A stretch of DNA of 64,000 bases, from assembly GCF_026650985.1 (NCBI RefSeq), contig NZ_CP086239.1:1364001-1428000 (forward strand), written 5' to 3'. A program made the position numbers and the translations under genes. This document shows positions 54,209 to 61,292 of the stretch, in pieces (the first letter of the stretch is position 1; each line of letters begins with the position of its first letter). This DNA comes from Clostridium estertheticum. Its GTDB lineage: Bacteria; Bacillota; Clostridia; Clostridiales; Clostridiaceae. The notes under the pieces were generated by a model. It was not told the DNA's origin and ran no database searches. It saw only the letters and a program-made list of their open reading frames with translations.

Positions 54209-56509
54209 TTATTTTTTCTCAACTACAAGTAAATTGTAGCCTTCATAATTATTATCTATTAATATTATCTTGTTACCTTCTTTTGAAACACTTAATGGAA
54301 CATTTTTTATAGGATCACCATCGTCTAAATAAAAACCTCTTTTTTCACCAGACTTTATTTTAGATAGTTGAATTTTAACTTTTACAAAATTCATTGGACA
54401 TGTAACTCCTCTAAAATCAATAACTTCATAATCTTTACTTATTTGTGATTCCTCTGACACGTTAATTGATACTTCCTTTGGGAGTGTTATTTCTAATTGT
54501 CCATTTAAAGATTCATACATTTCTTTTACCTTGTTATAAAGATATTCAACCTCAACTGCTTTACTTGTTATGTCAAGTATATCGCCAAGTTTATAATCAA
54601 GAAGCGTATCGAAAAGCTCTACAACAGATTTGCTAACAAAACCAGTTTCAACAAAATTTATATTAAATTGTTTGAATATCTCTCTATCCTTTGCTGTATC
54701 TATGCCCTTTAATACTAAAAGAGTTCTCGCAGATGACACCGCAGCCTCGTACAAATCTTGCGATTTTTTACTTGATTTATACTTTAAAAGAGAACTTTCT
54801 GCATTTGATAAATCAAGTTTTATAACATCAAATACCCCTGTACTACACTCACCAGGTCCACGTCCTTCAATAGAAAATTTTTCACTTGCTCCAAAGTCAT
54901 AATAAAGGTCAGGATTTTCTTTAAATGTTTCCAATGCTCCATATTTATTAGTTAACTCTCTTACATCTTTCTGGGTATTATTTAAAAACTCTTCAAAAGA
55001 CTCATAACCGGATGTTTTTTTTAGCTTAGCAATCTCTGCAAGATACTTTGGTACCTTCTTTGCAGGAATATCACCGTATGATTCTCCGATTTTAGATTGG
55101 CCATGCCCAACATTACCACCAAATGATACAGTATACGTAGGCATTAGACCATCTTCTGTTCTTTTTGCTCTCCCACTTAAGCCTATTTTGCCTATTTGGT
55201 GACGCCCACAGGAATTAGGACATCCCGATATAAAGATTCTAGGAAGTGATGCTTTAATTTCATCAGTATTTTCACTAAATTCTTCCTTTATAGCTTGCAA
55301 CAGATTTTGTGATAAACACAGTCCTAATTGACAAGTTGATGCTCCAACGCAAGTTACTGAATTATATATGTTAAAATTTGATGAAAATGGTGCTATTATT
55401 TTTAATAATGTTTTAGCATCGTTATCTTTTAAATCTCTCACAAAAAAACTTTGAGTATTGGAAAGCCTTATAGATATTTTATAATCCAATTTATTAACAA
55501 AATCTAATATTTCTTGAAGGTTTACCGCTTCTAAATTTCCTCCTTGAGGATGCACATAAACAGAAGTATATCCAACTTGTTTTTGAGGGAATAAAACATT
55601 TTCATATGCCTTATCAATTTCAGAACCTTCAGCAATTTGATCATATTTTTCATCTATGACATCATCTATTATTAAAACAAGATTTCTATCCTCCTTTATT
55701 CTTTTTAGTTCTTCATTAAACCTTAGTTTGAATTTTTCTTCACCTAATCTTTCAACAATATACCTTATTCTTGCTTTATGTTTATTACTTCTATCCCCTT
55801 CTTTTTCAAAGAGTTCCTTCATAGCCTGAACATAATACAAAACATCTTTTGCATTAATAAAATCCTCAAGTTTTAGTGATACTTTTGGATTTCCTCCAAA
55901 ACCTCCACCACCATAAACCTCAAACCCTTTAGCTCCATCAACTATCCTTGCTATAAATCCCAAATCAGATATTGTAGCGTTTCCAGTGTCGCCGAGAGTA
56001 TTTGAAAAACCTATTTTATATTTTCTTGGAAGATTCATAGTAGTAGGGTCTTTAAGCAAATAATTAGTAACTTCACCCATATAACTAGTTACGTCAAATA
56101 CATCATTTATAGACACTCCAGAAAGAGGAGAACACTCAACATTTCTTACTGTATTACCACCCGTTCCCTTAGTAATTATACCTACTTCTATAAGCTCCTT
56201 CATAATACTATATACATCTGTTAATTCAACACTTTGAAACTGAATATCCTGCCTAGAAGTAAAACGCAATAAACCTTTTGCATATTTTTTTGAGATATCA
56301 CTTATCTGCTTAAATTGTTCTAGTGTAATTACTCCACCAGGAATCCTAGTCCTTACCATATAAGTATCTGAAGTTCTTTGTTCATAAACTCCCATAGAAA
56401 CTCTAAATGCTTTAAATCTAGTAGGATCAAGTATGCCATTCATATATAAATCTGCTTTTTCTTTGAAATCCTCTATGACCTTGTAACTTTCTTCTGTAAT
56501 ATTAATCAT
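54209..56509 (-). CDS. sir: Sulfite reductase hemoprotein fused to a C-terminal TusA-like domain
   Basis: A 766-residue protein. Residues 1-550 form a nitrite/sulfite reductase with paired ferredoxin-like and catalytic repeats; the siroheme/[4Fe-4S] cysteines are in TCVGASTCQLGLC (near 390) and SGCPNSCGRHQ (near 430). A helical linker follows, and residues of about 695-766 form a TusA/SirA-like sulfur-relay domain, with the cysteine motif CPMN (DFRGVTCPMNFVKVKIQLS) where CPxP is usual. It reduces sulfite to sulfide with six electrons; the fused domain may hold or hand over the sulfur. It lies between the JAMM protease gene and metY, all on the minus strand. Confidence 0.88.
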   Translation of the reverse strand: MINITEESYKVIEDFKEKADLYMNGILDPTRFKAFRVSMGVYEQRTSDTYMVRTRIPGGVITLEQFKQISDISKKYAKGLLRFTSRQDIQFQSVELTDVYSIMKELIEVGIITKGTGGNTVRNVECSPLSGVSINDVFDVTSYMGEVTNYLLKDPTTMNLPRKYKIGFSNTLGDTGNATISDLGFIARIVDGAKGFEVYGGGGFGGNPKVSLKLEDFINAKDVLYYVQAMKELFEKEGDRSNKHKARIRYIVERLGEEKFKLRFNEELKRIKEDRNLVLIIDDVIDEKYDQIAEGSEIDKAYENVLFPQKQVGYTSVYVHPQGGNLEAVNLQEILDFVNKLDYKISIRLSNTQSFFVRDLKDNDAKTLLKIIAPFSSNFNIYNSVTCVGASTCQLGLCLSQNLLQAIKEEFSENTDEIKASLPRIFISGCPNSCGRHQIGKIGLSGRAKRTEDGLMPTYTVSFGGNVGHGQSKIGESYGDIPAKKVPKYLAEIAKLKKTSGYESFEEFLNNTQKDVRELTNKYGALETFKENPDLYYDFGASEKFSIEGRGPGECSTGVFDVIKLDLSNAESSLLKYKSSKKSQDLYEAAVSSARTLLVLKGIDTAKDREIFKQFNINFVETGFVSKSVVELFDTLLDYKLGDILDITSKAVEVEYLYNKVKEMYESLNGQLEITLPKEVSINVSEESQISKDYEVIDFRGVTCPMNFVKVKIQLSKIKSGEKRGFYLDDGDPIKNVPLSVSKEGNKIILIDNNYEGYNLLVVEKK

Positions 56510-56570
56510 CCTAAATCACTTCCCTTTGTATTAATAAAAACATTTGTATATTAAAATCTAAATTAATATA

Positions 56571-56987
56571 TTAAATAATTTGATACTCAAGTTTAAGAAC
56601 GCCATCTTTATTTATCTTAAACAAGTTAAATACTGGCTCTTCTTTTTCAAGTGATAAAATGCCATATATTATCTTTGGATCATAAGCCAGCCTTATATCT
56701 TCTTCTGAAGGCCTTGAGGGAGTAAATGGATGGGAATGATAGTTTCCAATGAATAACATATCATGACCTCTAATAATTTTTATTGTATTAAATTGTTCCT
56801 TAGGATCCATTGAAAAATGCTCACTACTTTTATCTAAATTTGTAAGTGGATATGACTTTTTCACATCAATTATACCTTCGCTTTTAGTTCCTGATAAAAA
56901 GCCACAACATTCATTAGGGAACTCCTCTTTTGCCTGATTTATTATTTTATCTATCGTAAGTTTATCAATATATATCATATTAATCAC
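56571..56987 (-). CDS. hcyD: JAMM/MPN metalloprotease, HcyD/Mec+-like
   Basis: A 138-residue zinc peptidase with the JAMM motif complete: the glutamate in NECCGFLSG and HSHPFTPSRPSEED (H-x-H...S-x-x-D). Small bacterial JAMM proteins of this kind trim residues after the Gly-Gly of ThiS-like carriers and cut the amino acid off the carrier afterwards (Mec+ in Mycobacterium, HcyD in Wolinella). The GTG start overlaps the stop of the E1-like gene by four bases, showing translational coupling. The carrier encoded two genes upstream ends in GGGSLGI, giving this protease an obvious substrate. Confidence 0.88.
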   Translation of the reverse strand: MINMIYIDKLTIDKIINQAKEEFPNECCGFLSGTKSEGIIDVKKSYPLTNLDKSSEHFSMDPKEQFNTIKIIRGHDMLFIGNYHSHPFTPSRPSEEDIRLAYDPKIIYGILSLEKEEPVFNLFKINKDGVLKLEYQII

Positions 56988-57814
56988 CCATTCAACTTTC
57001 CTGTTTTTAAATCACAAGATGGATTTGCATAGTCTATTAAAGCTGTTATAGTAGGATGATCCCCACAAACTCCACATCTTTTATTATGATTTATTTTTAT
57101 TTTCTTAAATTCCATCTTTAGTCCATCATAAGTTAGTAAATAACCTGCGAGAGTTTGTCCCAGTCCTAGTATATATTTAATAGCCTCTGTTGCTTGGAGT
57201 GTTCCCACAACTCCACCCATTACTCCTAGAACGCCAGCTTCTCTACATGTTGGCACCATTCCCTCAGGTGGTGGGGTTTGGAAAATACATCTATAACAAG
57301 GCGTATTGTTACCTGGAATATAAGTTGTGAGTTGTCCCTTAAACCTTATTACTCCAGCATGAGAAAATGGTTTTTTAGCAAGTACACAGGCATCATTTAT
57401 TAAAAATTTTGCAGCAAAATTATCTGTTCCATCTATTATAAAATCATAATCCTGATCTTTTATAATATTTAAAATATTTTCTGATGTAGCAAATTCATTG
57501 TAAGTAATGACATTTACATCTGGGTTAAGTTCATTTATTGTTTCTTTTCCAGATTCAACTTTAAGTTGCCCCACATTCTTAGTTTGGTGTATAATTTGCC
57601 TCTGAAGATTTGATAAATCAACAACATCACCATCTACAAGTCCTATTGTACCTATTCCTGCAGCTGCCAAATACATAGCAGCTGGTGCGCCAAGACCTCC
57701 TGTTCCAATAATAAGAACTTTTGAATTTAGTAATTTTTCTTGTCCTTCAACTCCAACCTCAGACAATAATATATGTCTTGAATATCTTTCTATTTGCTCT
57801 TCACTAAATTCCAA
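56984..57814 (-). CDS. hcyF: E1-like adenylyltransferase (ThiF/MoeB/HesA family), HcyF-like
   Basis: 276 residues from TTG 57,814; GGGAGG lies eight bases upstream. A GTG three codons earlier would sit on that ribosome site. The ATP-binding fold IIGTGGLGAPAAMYLA, the LVDGDVVDLSNLQRQIIH strand with its arginine, and DGTDNFAAKFLINDAC are typical. Two cysteine pairs (CYRC and CGVC) bind zinc. The enzyme adenylates the C-terminal glycine of the sulfur carrier so that sulfide can form a thiocarboxylate. It overlaps hcyS at its start and hcyD at its end, fixing the operon. Confidence 0.88.
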   Translation of the reverse strand: MEFSEEQIERYSRHILLSEVGVEGQEKLLNSKVLIIGTGGLGAPAAMYLAAAGIGTIGLVDGDVVDLSNLQRQIIHQTKNVGQLKVESGKETINELNPDVNVITYNEFATSENILNIIKDQDYDFIIDGTDNFAAKFLINDACVLAKKPFSHAGVIRFKGQLTTYIPGNNTPCYRCIFQTPPPEGMVPTCREAGVLGVMGGVVGTLQATEAIKYILGLGQTLAGYLLTYDGLKMEFKKIKINHNKRCGVCGDHPTITALIDYANPSCDLKTGKLNG

Positions 57815-58019
57815 GACTTCCACCTCCCATAAAATATAAAACTTCTATTTCGTCATTTTCTTTTAATACAGTTTTCACAAATTGATCTCTATCCACAAAT
57901 TCACCATTTAATTGAACTGAGACCATATCTGGCATTTCCACATCTTCAATTTTTAGCATTTCAGTAACATTAACACCATCTTTAATATTTTTTGCTTCGC
58001 CATTTACTTTGATATTCAT
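57804..58019 (-). CDS. hcyS: ThiS/MoaD-like sulfur carrier with masked Gly-Gly tail, HcyS-like
   Basis: 71 residues from the ATG behind GGAGG. A beta-grasp ubiquitin-like protein (MNIKVNGEAKNIKDG, VSVQLNGEFVDRDQF, NDEIEVLYFMGGG). A mature carrier ends in Gly-Gly; here four residues, SLGI, follow. Such a masked end is known in carriers processed by a JAMM protease, which is encoded two genes downstream. This, and the sir/metY neighbours, argue for homocysteine rather than thiamine synthesis. The GGA GGT GGA codons double as the ribosome site of hcyF. An in-frame open stretch of 40 codons precedes the start. Confidence 0.87.
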   Translation of the reverse strand: MNIKVNGEAKNIKDGVNVTEMLKIEDVEMPDMVSVQLNGEFVDRDQFVKTVLKENDEIEVLYFMGGGSLGI

Positions 58020-58139
58020 ATTTATTCCTCCAATATTTTCAAGATTTATTTTAATTTCTCTTGTAATAGCAGTAGTTTTTGTTAAATTCATTTCAAAACA
58101 AAGACTCATAATTTGCAATATTCGCACTTTATCTCTCAT
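58020..58139 (-). other. In-frame 40-codon leader upstream of hcyS
   Basis: The frame of hcyS stays open upstream to an ATG at 58,139, about 16 bases after the predicted transcription start, with a weak CAGG site. It would encode MRDKVRILQIMSLCFEMNL and 21 more residues. Either chance, a translated leader linked to sulfur status, or a longer form of the carrier. The GGAGG before the internal ATG favours the short carrier. Confidence 0.4.
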
Positions 58140-58161
58140 ACCAAACCTGTATGTTTAATTA

Positions 58162-58190
58162 ATAATATTACATTAGTAAAAACATGTCAA
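58162..58190 (-). promoter_or_regulatory. Promoter of the hcy operon
   Basis: On the minus strand a perfect TTGACA (58,185-58,190), a 17-base spacer and TATTAT (58,162-58,167). Transcription should begin near 58,155. Confidence 0.7.
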
Positions 58191-58312
58191 TGTTTTTTAT
58201 GTTTAAGCACATATATTATCTATACTTTATTTATTTTTGAATATAATATATTTTTGCTATTTCTTGATTTTGTTAGTATTATTCATTAATTTAAAATAGG
58301 TTTACATTTTAG

Positions 58313-58348
58313 AGTTAGTTTACATAATCATTGATATGTAAACTAACT
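58313..58348. promoter_or_regulatory. 13-bp perfect inverted repeat upstream of the hcy operon
   Basis: agttagtttacat (58,313-58,325) and atgtaaactaact (58,336-58,348) are perfect inverted repeats around a 10-base loop, with a further tttacat at 58,301-58,307. There is no T-run, so an operator is as likely as a terminator. It lies about 125 bases upstream of the hcy -35 box. Confidence 0.45.
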
Positions 58349-58402
58349 TATATTCTTCTAGCCAAAATAATTTTATTTATACTGCCCTATTGATATTTCG
58401 CC

Positions 58403-58446
58403 AAAAAAAATTATGCAGCAAAGGTGTTAGCTTTGCTGCATAATTT
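58403..58446 (-). terminator. Terminator of the mccA-like gene
   Basis: A perfect 16-bp stem (58,408-58,423 with 58,431-58,446), 7-base loop, followed by T8 on the minus strand. Confidence 0.85.
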
Positions 58447-58497
58447 AAAATATTATTTTCTACCTTTTGACTACTAAATTATAAATAATAACAAGTA

Positions 58498-59409
58498 TTA
58501 ATCATAAATGTTTTTGCTAAAATATCTATCCCCTCTGTCAGGCAATATTATAACAATGTTTCCCTTATCAATAGTTTCTGCAAGTTTTATTGCAGCCGCT
58601 ATTGCAGCTCCAGAAGAACTTCCTACAAATAATCCTTCACGAACAGCAATTAGCTTTACCTTATCTTTAGCCTCATCATCAGTAATTTTAATAACACTTT
58701 CAACTAGGTTCAAATCCATAGTGGTTGGAACAAAATTATTTCCTATCCCTTCTATATCATAACAATGTTCCTCTCCACCACCTATGGTTGATCCATCCGG
58801 ATCTACTAATATACCCTTTATATTTTCATTCTTTTCCTTTAGATATTTCATAACACCACTAAATGTTCCACCACTTCCTGCTCCTGCAAGAAAATAATCA
58901 ATTTGACCTTCTAATGCATTATATATTTCTGGTCCTGTAGTCTCATAATGTGCTTTTGGATTAGCATCATTTTCAAACTGTTGTAATGAAATAGAATTAG
59001 GGATTTCATCCAATAGTTCTTTCGCTTTATTGATGGCACCTAACATGCCATCTTCCCTTGGTGTATTAACAATAGTTGCACCTAATGCTCTCATCAAAGT
59101 TAACTTTTCTACTGAAAACTTCTCTGGAACAACAAATATTATATTATATCCTTTGTTTATTGCTGCAAGTGCCACACCTATTCCAGTATTTCCTGCGGTA
59201 GCTTCAACAATTGTATATCCCACTTTAAGGATGCCCCTGTCTTCTGCATCCTTAATCATGTAAACTCCAACTCTATCTTTTACGCTACCACCTGGGTTCT
59301 CACCCTCAAGTTTTGCGAAAATATTCACCCCTTCTTTTAATCCTAAATTATTTAATTTTATGAGTGGTGTATTTCCTATATTCTCGAGTACACTATTTAT
59401 ATACTTCAC
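58498..59409 (-). CDS. mccA: Cysteine synthase / cystathionine beta-synthase family, MccA (YrhA)-like
   Basis: A 303-residue fold-type II PLP enzyme. The lysine is Lys44 in NPGGSVKDR, with GAGSGGTFSG and VGSSSGAAIAA loops. The substrate loop reads EATAGNTGIG rather than the TSGNTG of CysK; that form and the VPEKFSVEKLTLMRALGATI stretch resemble Bacillus MccA (YrhA), which makes cystathionine from homocysteine and O-acetylserine. Plain cysteine synthase activity is the alternative. The GTG start (AGGGAGG upstream) overlaps the methyltransferase gene by 17 bases. In related bacteria a methyltransferase and mccB accompany mccA; here mccB is missing. Confidence 0.82.
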   Translation of the reverse strand: MKYINSVLENIGNTPLIKLNNLGLKEGVNIFAKLEGENPGGSVKDRVGVYMIKDAEDRGILKVGYTIVEATAGNTGIGVALAAINKGYNIIFVVPEKFSVEKLTLMRALGATIVNTPREDGMLGAINKAKELLDEIPNSISLQQFENDANPKAHYETTGPEIYNALEGQIDYFLAGAGSGGTFSGVMKYLKEKNENIKGILVDPDGSTIGGGEEHCYDIEGIGNNFVPTTMDLNLVESVIKITDDEAKDKVKLIAVREGLFVGSSSGAAIAAAIKLAETIDKGNIVIILPDRGDRYFSKNIYD

Positions 59410-60043
59410 TATTTAGTCCTCCCTTATTTGCTACTGCAATAAAAATGCCAGTCTGTGTAAATTCTCCTTTGCTAGAATAGCCTTTACATAATAAATCTGT
59501 ATTCTCAATATTAACAAGATTAAAACCAGCAGATGTTAACCACTCTTCCATCTGATTATTTGAAAACCCAAGCCATTCGTCAAACATCTCAGTCTTTGCC
59601 CATTCGCCACTATGCTCTTGTACATCTGATATTATTAAAGTTCCATCTTTTTTTATTATTCTAAACATTTCCTCTATTGCTTTTTTAGCATCCTTAACAT
59701 GATGAAGTGCCATATTAATAAAAACCACATCTACAGATTCATCAAACAAAGCCAAGTTGTCTATGGATGATTTTATTGGATACACATTATCAAATTTTTT
59801 AGTCTCCATTAATTTTCTTGTTTCTACTAACATATTTACAGATTGATCTATAGAAAATACAATACTTGCATCTAATGCCAGTGCTAATGATAAAAATCCA
59901 GTTCCACATCCAAGATCAGCCACAACCTTGTCTTTAATATTTACTTTAGATAAAACCTTGTACTTTAATCTCTCATCAAAATACTCACTTCTTATTACAT
60001 TCCAACTTTGTGCTATTTCGTTAAAATAATCTACTGATCCCAT
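59393..60043 (-). CDS. Class I SAM-dependent methyltransferase (UbiE/ArsM-like)
   Basis: A 216-residue methyltransferase with the SAM-binding motif VADLGCGTGFLSLAL (near residue 40), the acidic end of strand 2 in FSIDQS and the NMALHHVKDAKKAIEEMFRI helix. The C-terminal half (EWAKTEMFDEWLGFSNNQMEEWLTSAGF) resembles ArsR-linked and ubiquinone-type methyltransferases. The substrate is unknown. It overlaps the mccA-like gene by 17 bases, recalling the methyltransferase-mcc operons of Bacillus and Clostridium, where it may take part in recycling S-adenosylmethionine. A strong promoter precedes it. Confidence 0.82.
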   Translation of the reverse strand: MGSVDYFNEIAQSWNVIRSEYFDERLKYKVLSKVNIKDKVVADLGCGTGFLSLALALDASIVFSIDQSVNMLVETRKLMETKKFDNVYPIKSSIDNLALFDESVDVVFINMALHHVKDAKKAIEEMFRIIKKDGTLIISDVQEHSGEWAKTEMFDEWLGFSNNQMEEWLTSAGFNLVNIENTDLLCKGYSSKGEFTQTGIFIAVANKGGLNSEVYK

Positions 60044-60111
60044 AATATTACCCCCATATATCTATTTCAAGTTAAATCCAACAGTATTCATATCGGATTA
60101 GTTTTATTTCT

Positions 60112-60139
60112 ATTATATGCCATCTATTGTCTTTGTCAA
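60112..60139 (-). promoter_or_regulatory. Promoter of the methyltransferase-mccA operon
   Basis: On the minus strand TTGACA (60,134-60,139), 16-base spacer, TATAAT (60,112-60,117), both perfect. A leader of about 60 bases follows; no S-box or T-box is visible in it. Confidence 0.8.
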
Positions 60140-60193
60140 CTCTTCTTTTAAATATTTATATTTTGATTTATTAAGGGATAATCAATAATTATT

Positions 60194-61270
60194 CTAGCTA
60201 AATAGTGATGGTTCATATGGATACTTACCATATTTTATTGCCGCTTTCCGTAGTGCATAAATGTTTTCAGGAGGCGTATCAATTGGGAATCCACATCCCA
60301 AAGCAAGTACATATCCTTTAGGATTATCATATGCCTTTTTAAGGCACTCCTTAACATCTTTTTCCACATCAATTGGTCCTCCTAAATACATAGTTGCTGT
60401 AGGTTTTACATTACCAATTAGTGTTACCCTATCTCCTACTGTTTTTTTTGCTTCTTCCAAATCTATAACATCATCAAGGCTTAAAGATCCCACACCTGTA
60501 TCTGCCATTAAAGTCCAAATTTTTTTAGTATTCCCACAAATATGAAGATAAGGTGATCCTTTACCTAACATTTTAATAAGATCAACTATTTCTGTTAAGT
60601 ATGGAAGCGCAAACTTTTGAAACAAATCTTTACTTATTAAAGTACCTGATGCAGACGGTTCAGCTATTCCTATATCTACATCAAATTTTGCGGCTTCCTT
60701 TATAAATGCTATTGTTGTATCAGTTACAAGACGAAGAACTCTATGAATATAATCCGGATTTTTTCTTGTATCACGCAATAATTTTTCTATACTCATAAGA
60801 TTTCCTGCTGTTGTAAATGGCCCAGGTACTTCTACTGAAACCGGTATTTCCTTTGCAAATTTATCTACAAGTCTTTTCGTGGTTTCTAAAACAAATGGAA
60901 ATCTACCTGCTTTTGCTGGATCAGGTACACTTAGCTTTTCTAAATCTAAAACATCTTTTATAGCATATTCACTAACATAAGGCGCCCCATGATCTGGAAA
61001 AATAAGTTTGCTTCCTAATGCCTCAGCAATCCCTGCAAGTCCAGGTGAAACACCCGTAGACTCTATACCATATTTTTCATTTGCGGCTATCTGTCCCTCT
61101 ATAAACTTGTCAGATGAAAAGTTTAGATCTGACACTTTGACACCTATTATAGTTGCTGCATGATCACCTATAAAAATATTACATGGGACTCTGTCAAATG
61201 GTCTACCACTAATCATGGCTTCAATTCTTTCCTTTGGTGTCATTTCATCTTTTAACAAAATTTCATTCAT
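60194..61270 (-). CDS. UroD/MtaA-family corrinoid-dependent methyltransferase, copy 1
   Basis: A 358-residue TIM-barrel protein of the uroporphyrinogen decarboxylase-like superfamily. The zinc/thiol-binding features of the MtaA/MtbA branch are present: HICGNT (near residue 236) and a C-terminal CGFPIDTP. The N-terminal MTPKERIEAMISGRPFDRVP is typical. This branch moves a methyl group between a methyl-corrinoid protein and a thiol such as coenzyme M; clostridia lack coenzyme M, so another acceptor is likely. It follows the corrinoid activator gene by 22 bases. Heme synthesis UroD is an unlikely alternative given the zinc motif and neighbours. Confidence 0.83.
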   Translation of the reverse strand: MNEILLKDEMTPKERIEAMISGRPFDRVPCNIFIGDHAATIIGVKVSDLNFSSDKFIEGQIAANEKYGIESTGVSPGLAGIAEALGSKLIFPDHGAPYVSEYAIKDVLDLEKLSVPDPAKAGRFPFVLETTKRLVDKFAKEIPVSVEVPGPFTTAGNLMSIEKLLRDTRKNPDYIHRVLRLVTDTTIAFIKEAAKFDVDIGIAEPSASGTLISKDLFQKFALPYLTEIVDLIKMLGKGSPYLHICGNTKKIWTLMADTGVGSLSLDDVIDLEEAKKTVGDRVTLIGNVKPTATMYLGGPIDVEKDVKECLKKAYDNPKGYVLALGCGFPIDTPPENIYALRKAAIKYGKYPYEPSLFS

Positions 61271-61292
61271 ATTTTATTTTCTCCTTACTTTT

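Noticed and set aside
57804-58019. Carrier and E1 as thiamine (ThiS/ThiF) or molybdopterin genes
   Set aside because: No other thi or moa gene is present, the carrier tail continues past Gly-Gly, and the JAMM protease, sir and metY are coupled to it.
60040-60193. SAM riboswitch or T-box ahead of the methyltransferase-mccA operon
   Set aside because: I looked for S-box and T-box landmarks on the minus strand and found none; the leader after the promoter is only about 60 bases.
60194-61270. Heme-pathway uroporphyrinogen decarboxylase (hemE)
   Set aside because: The HICG and C-terminal cysteine motifs and the corrinoid-activator neighbour point to the MtaA branch.
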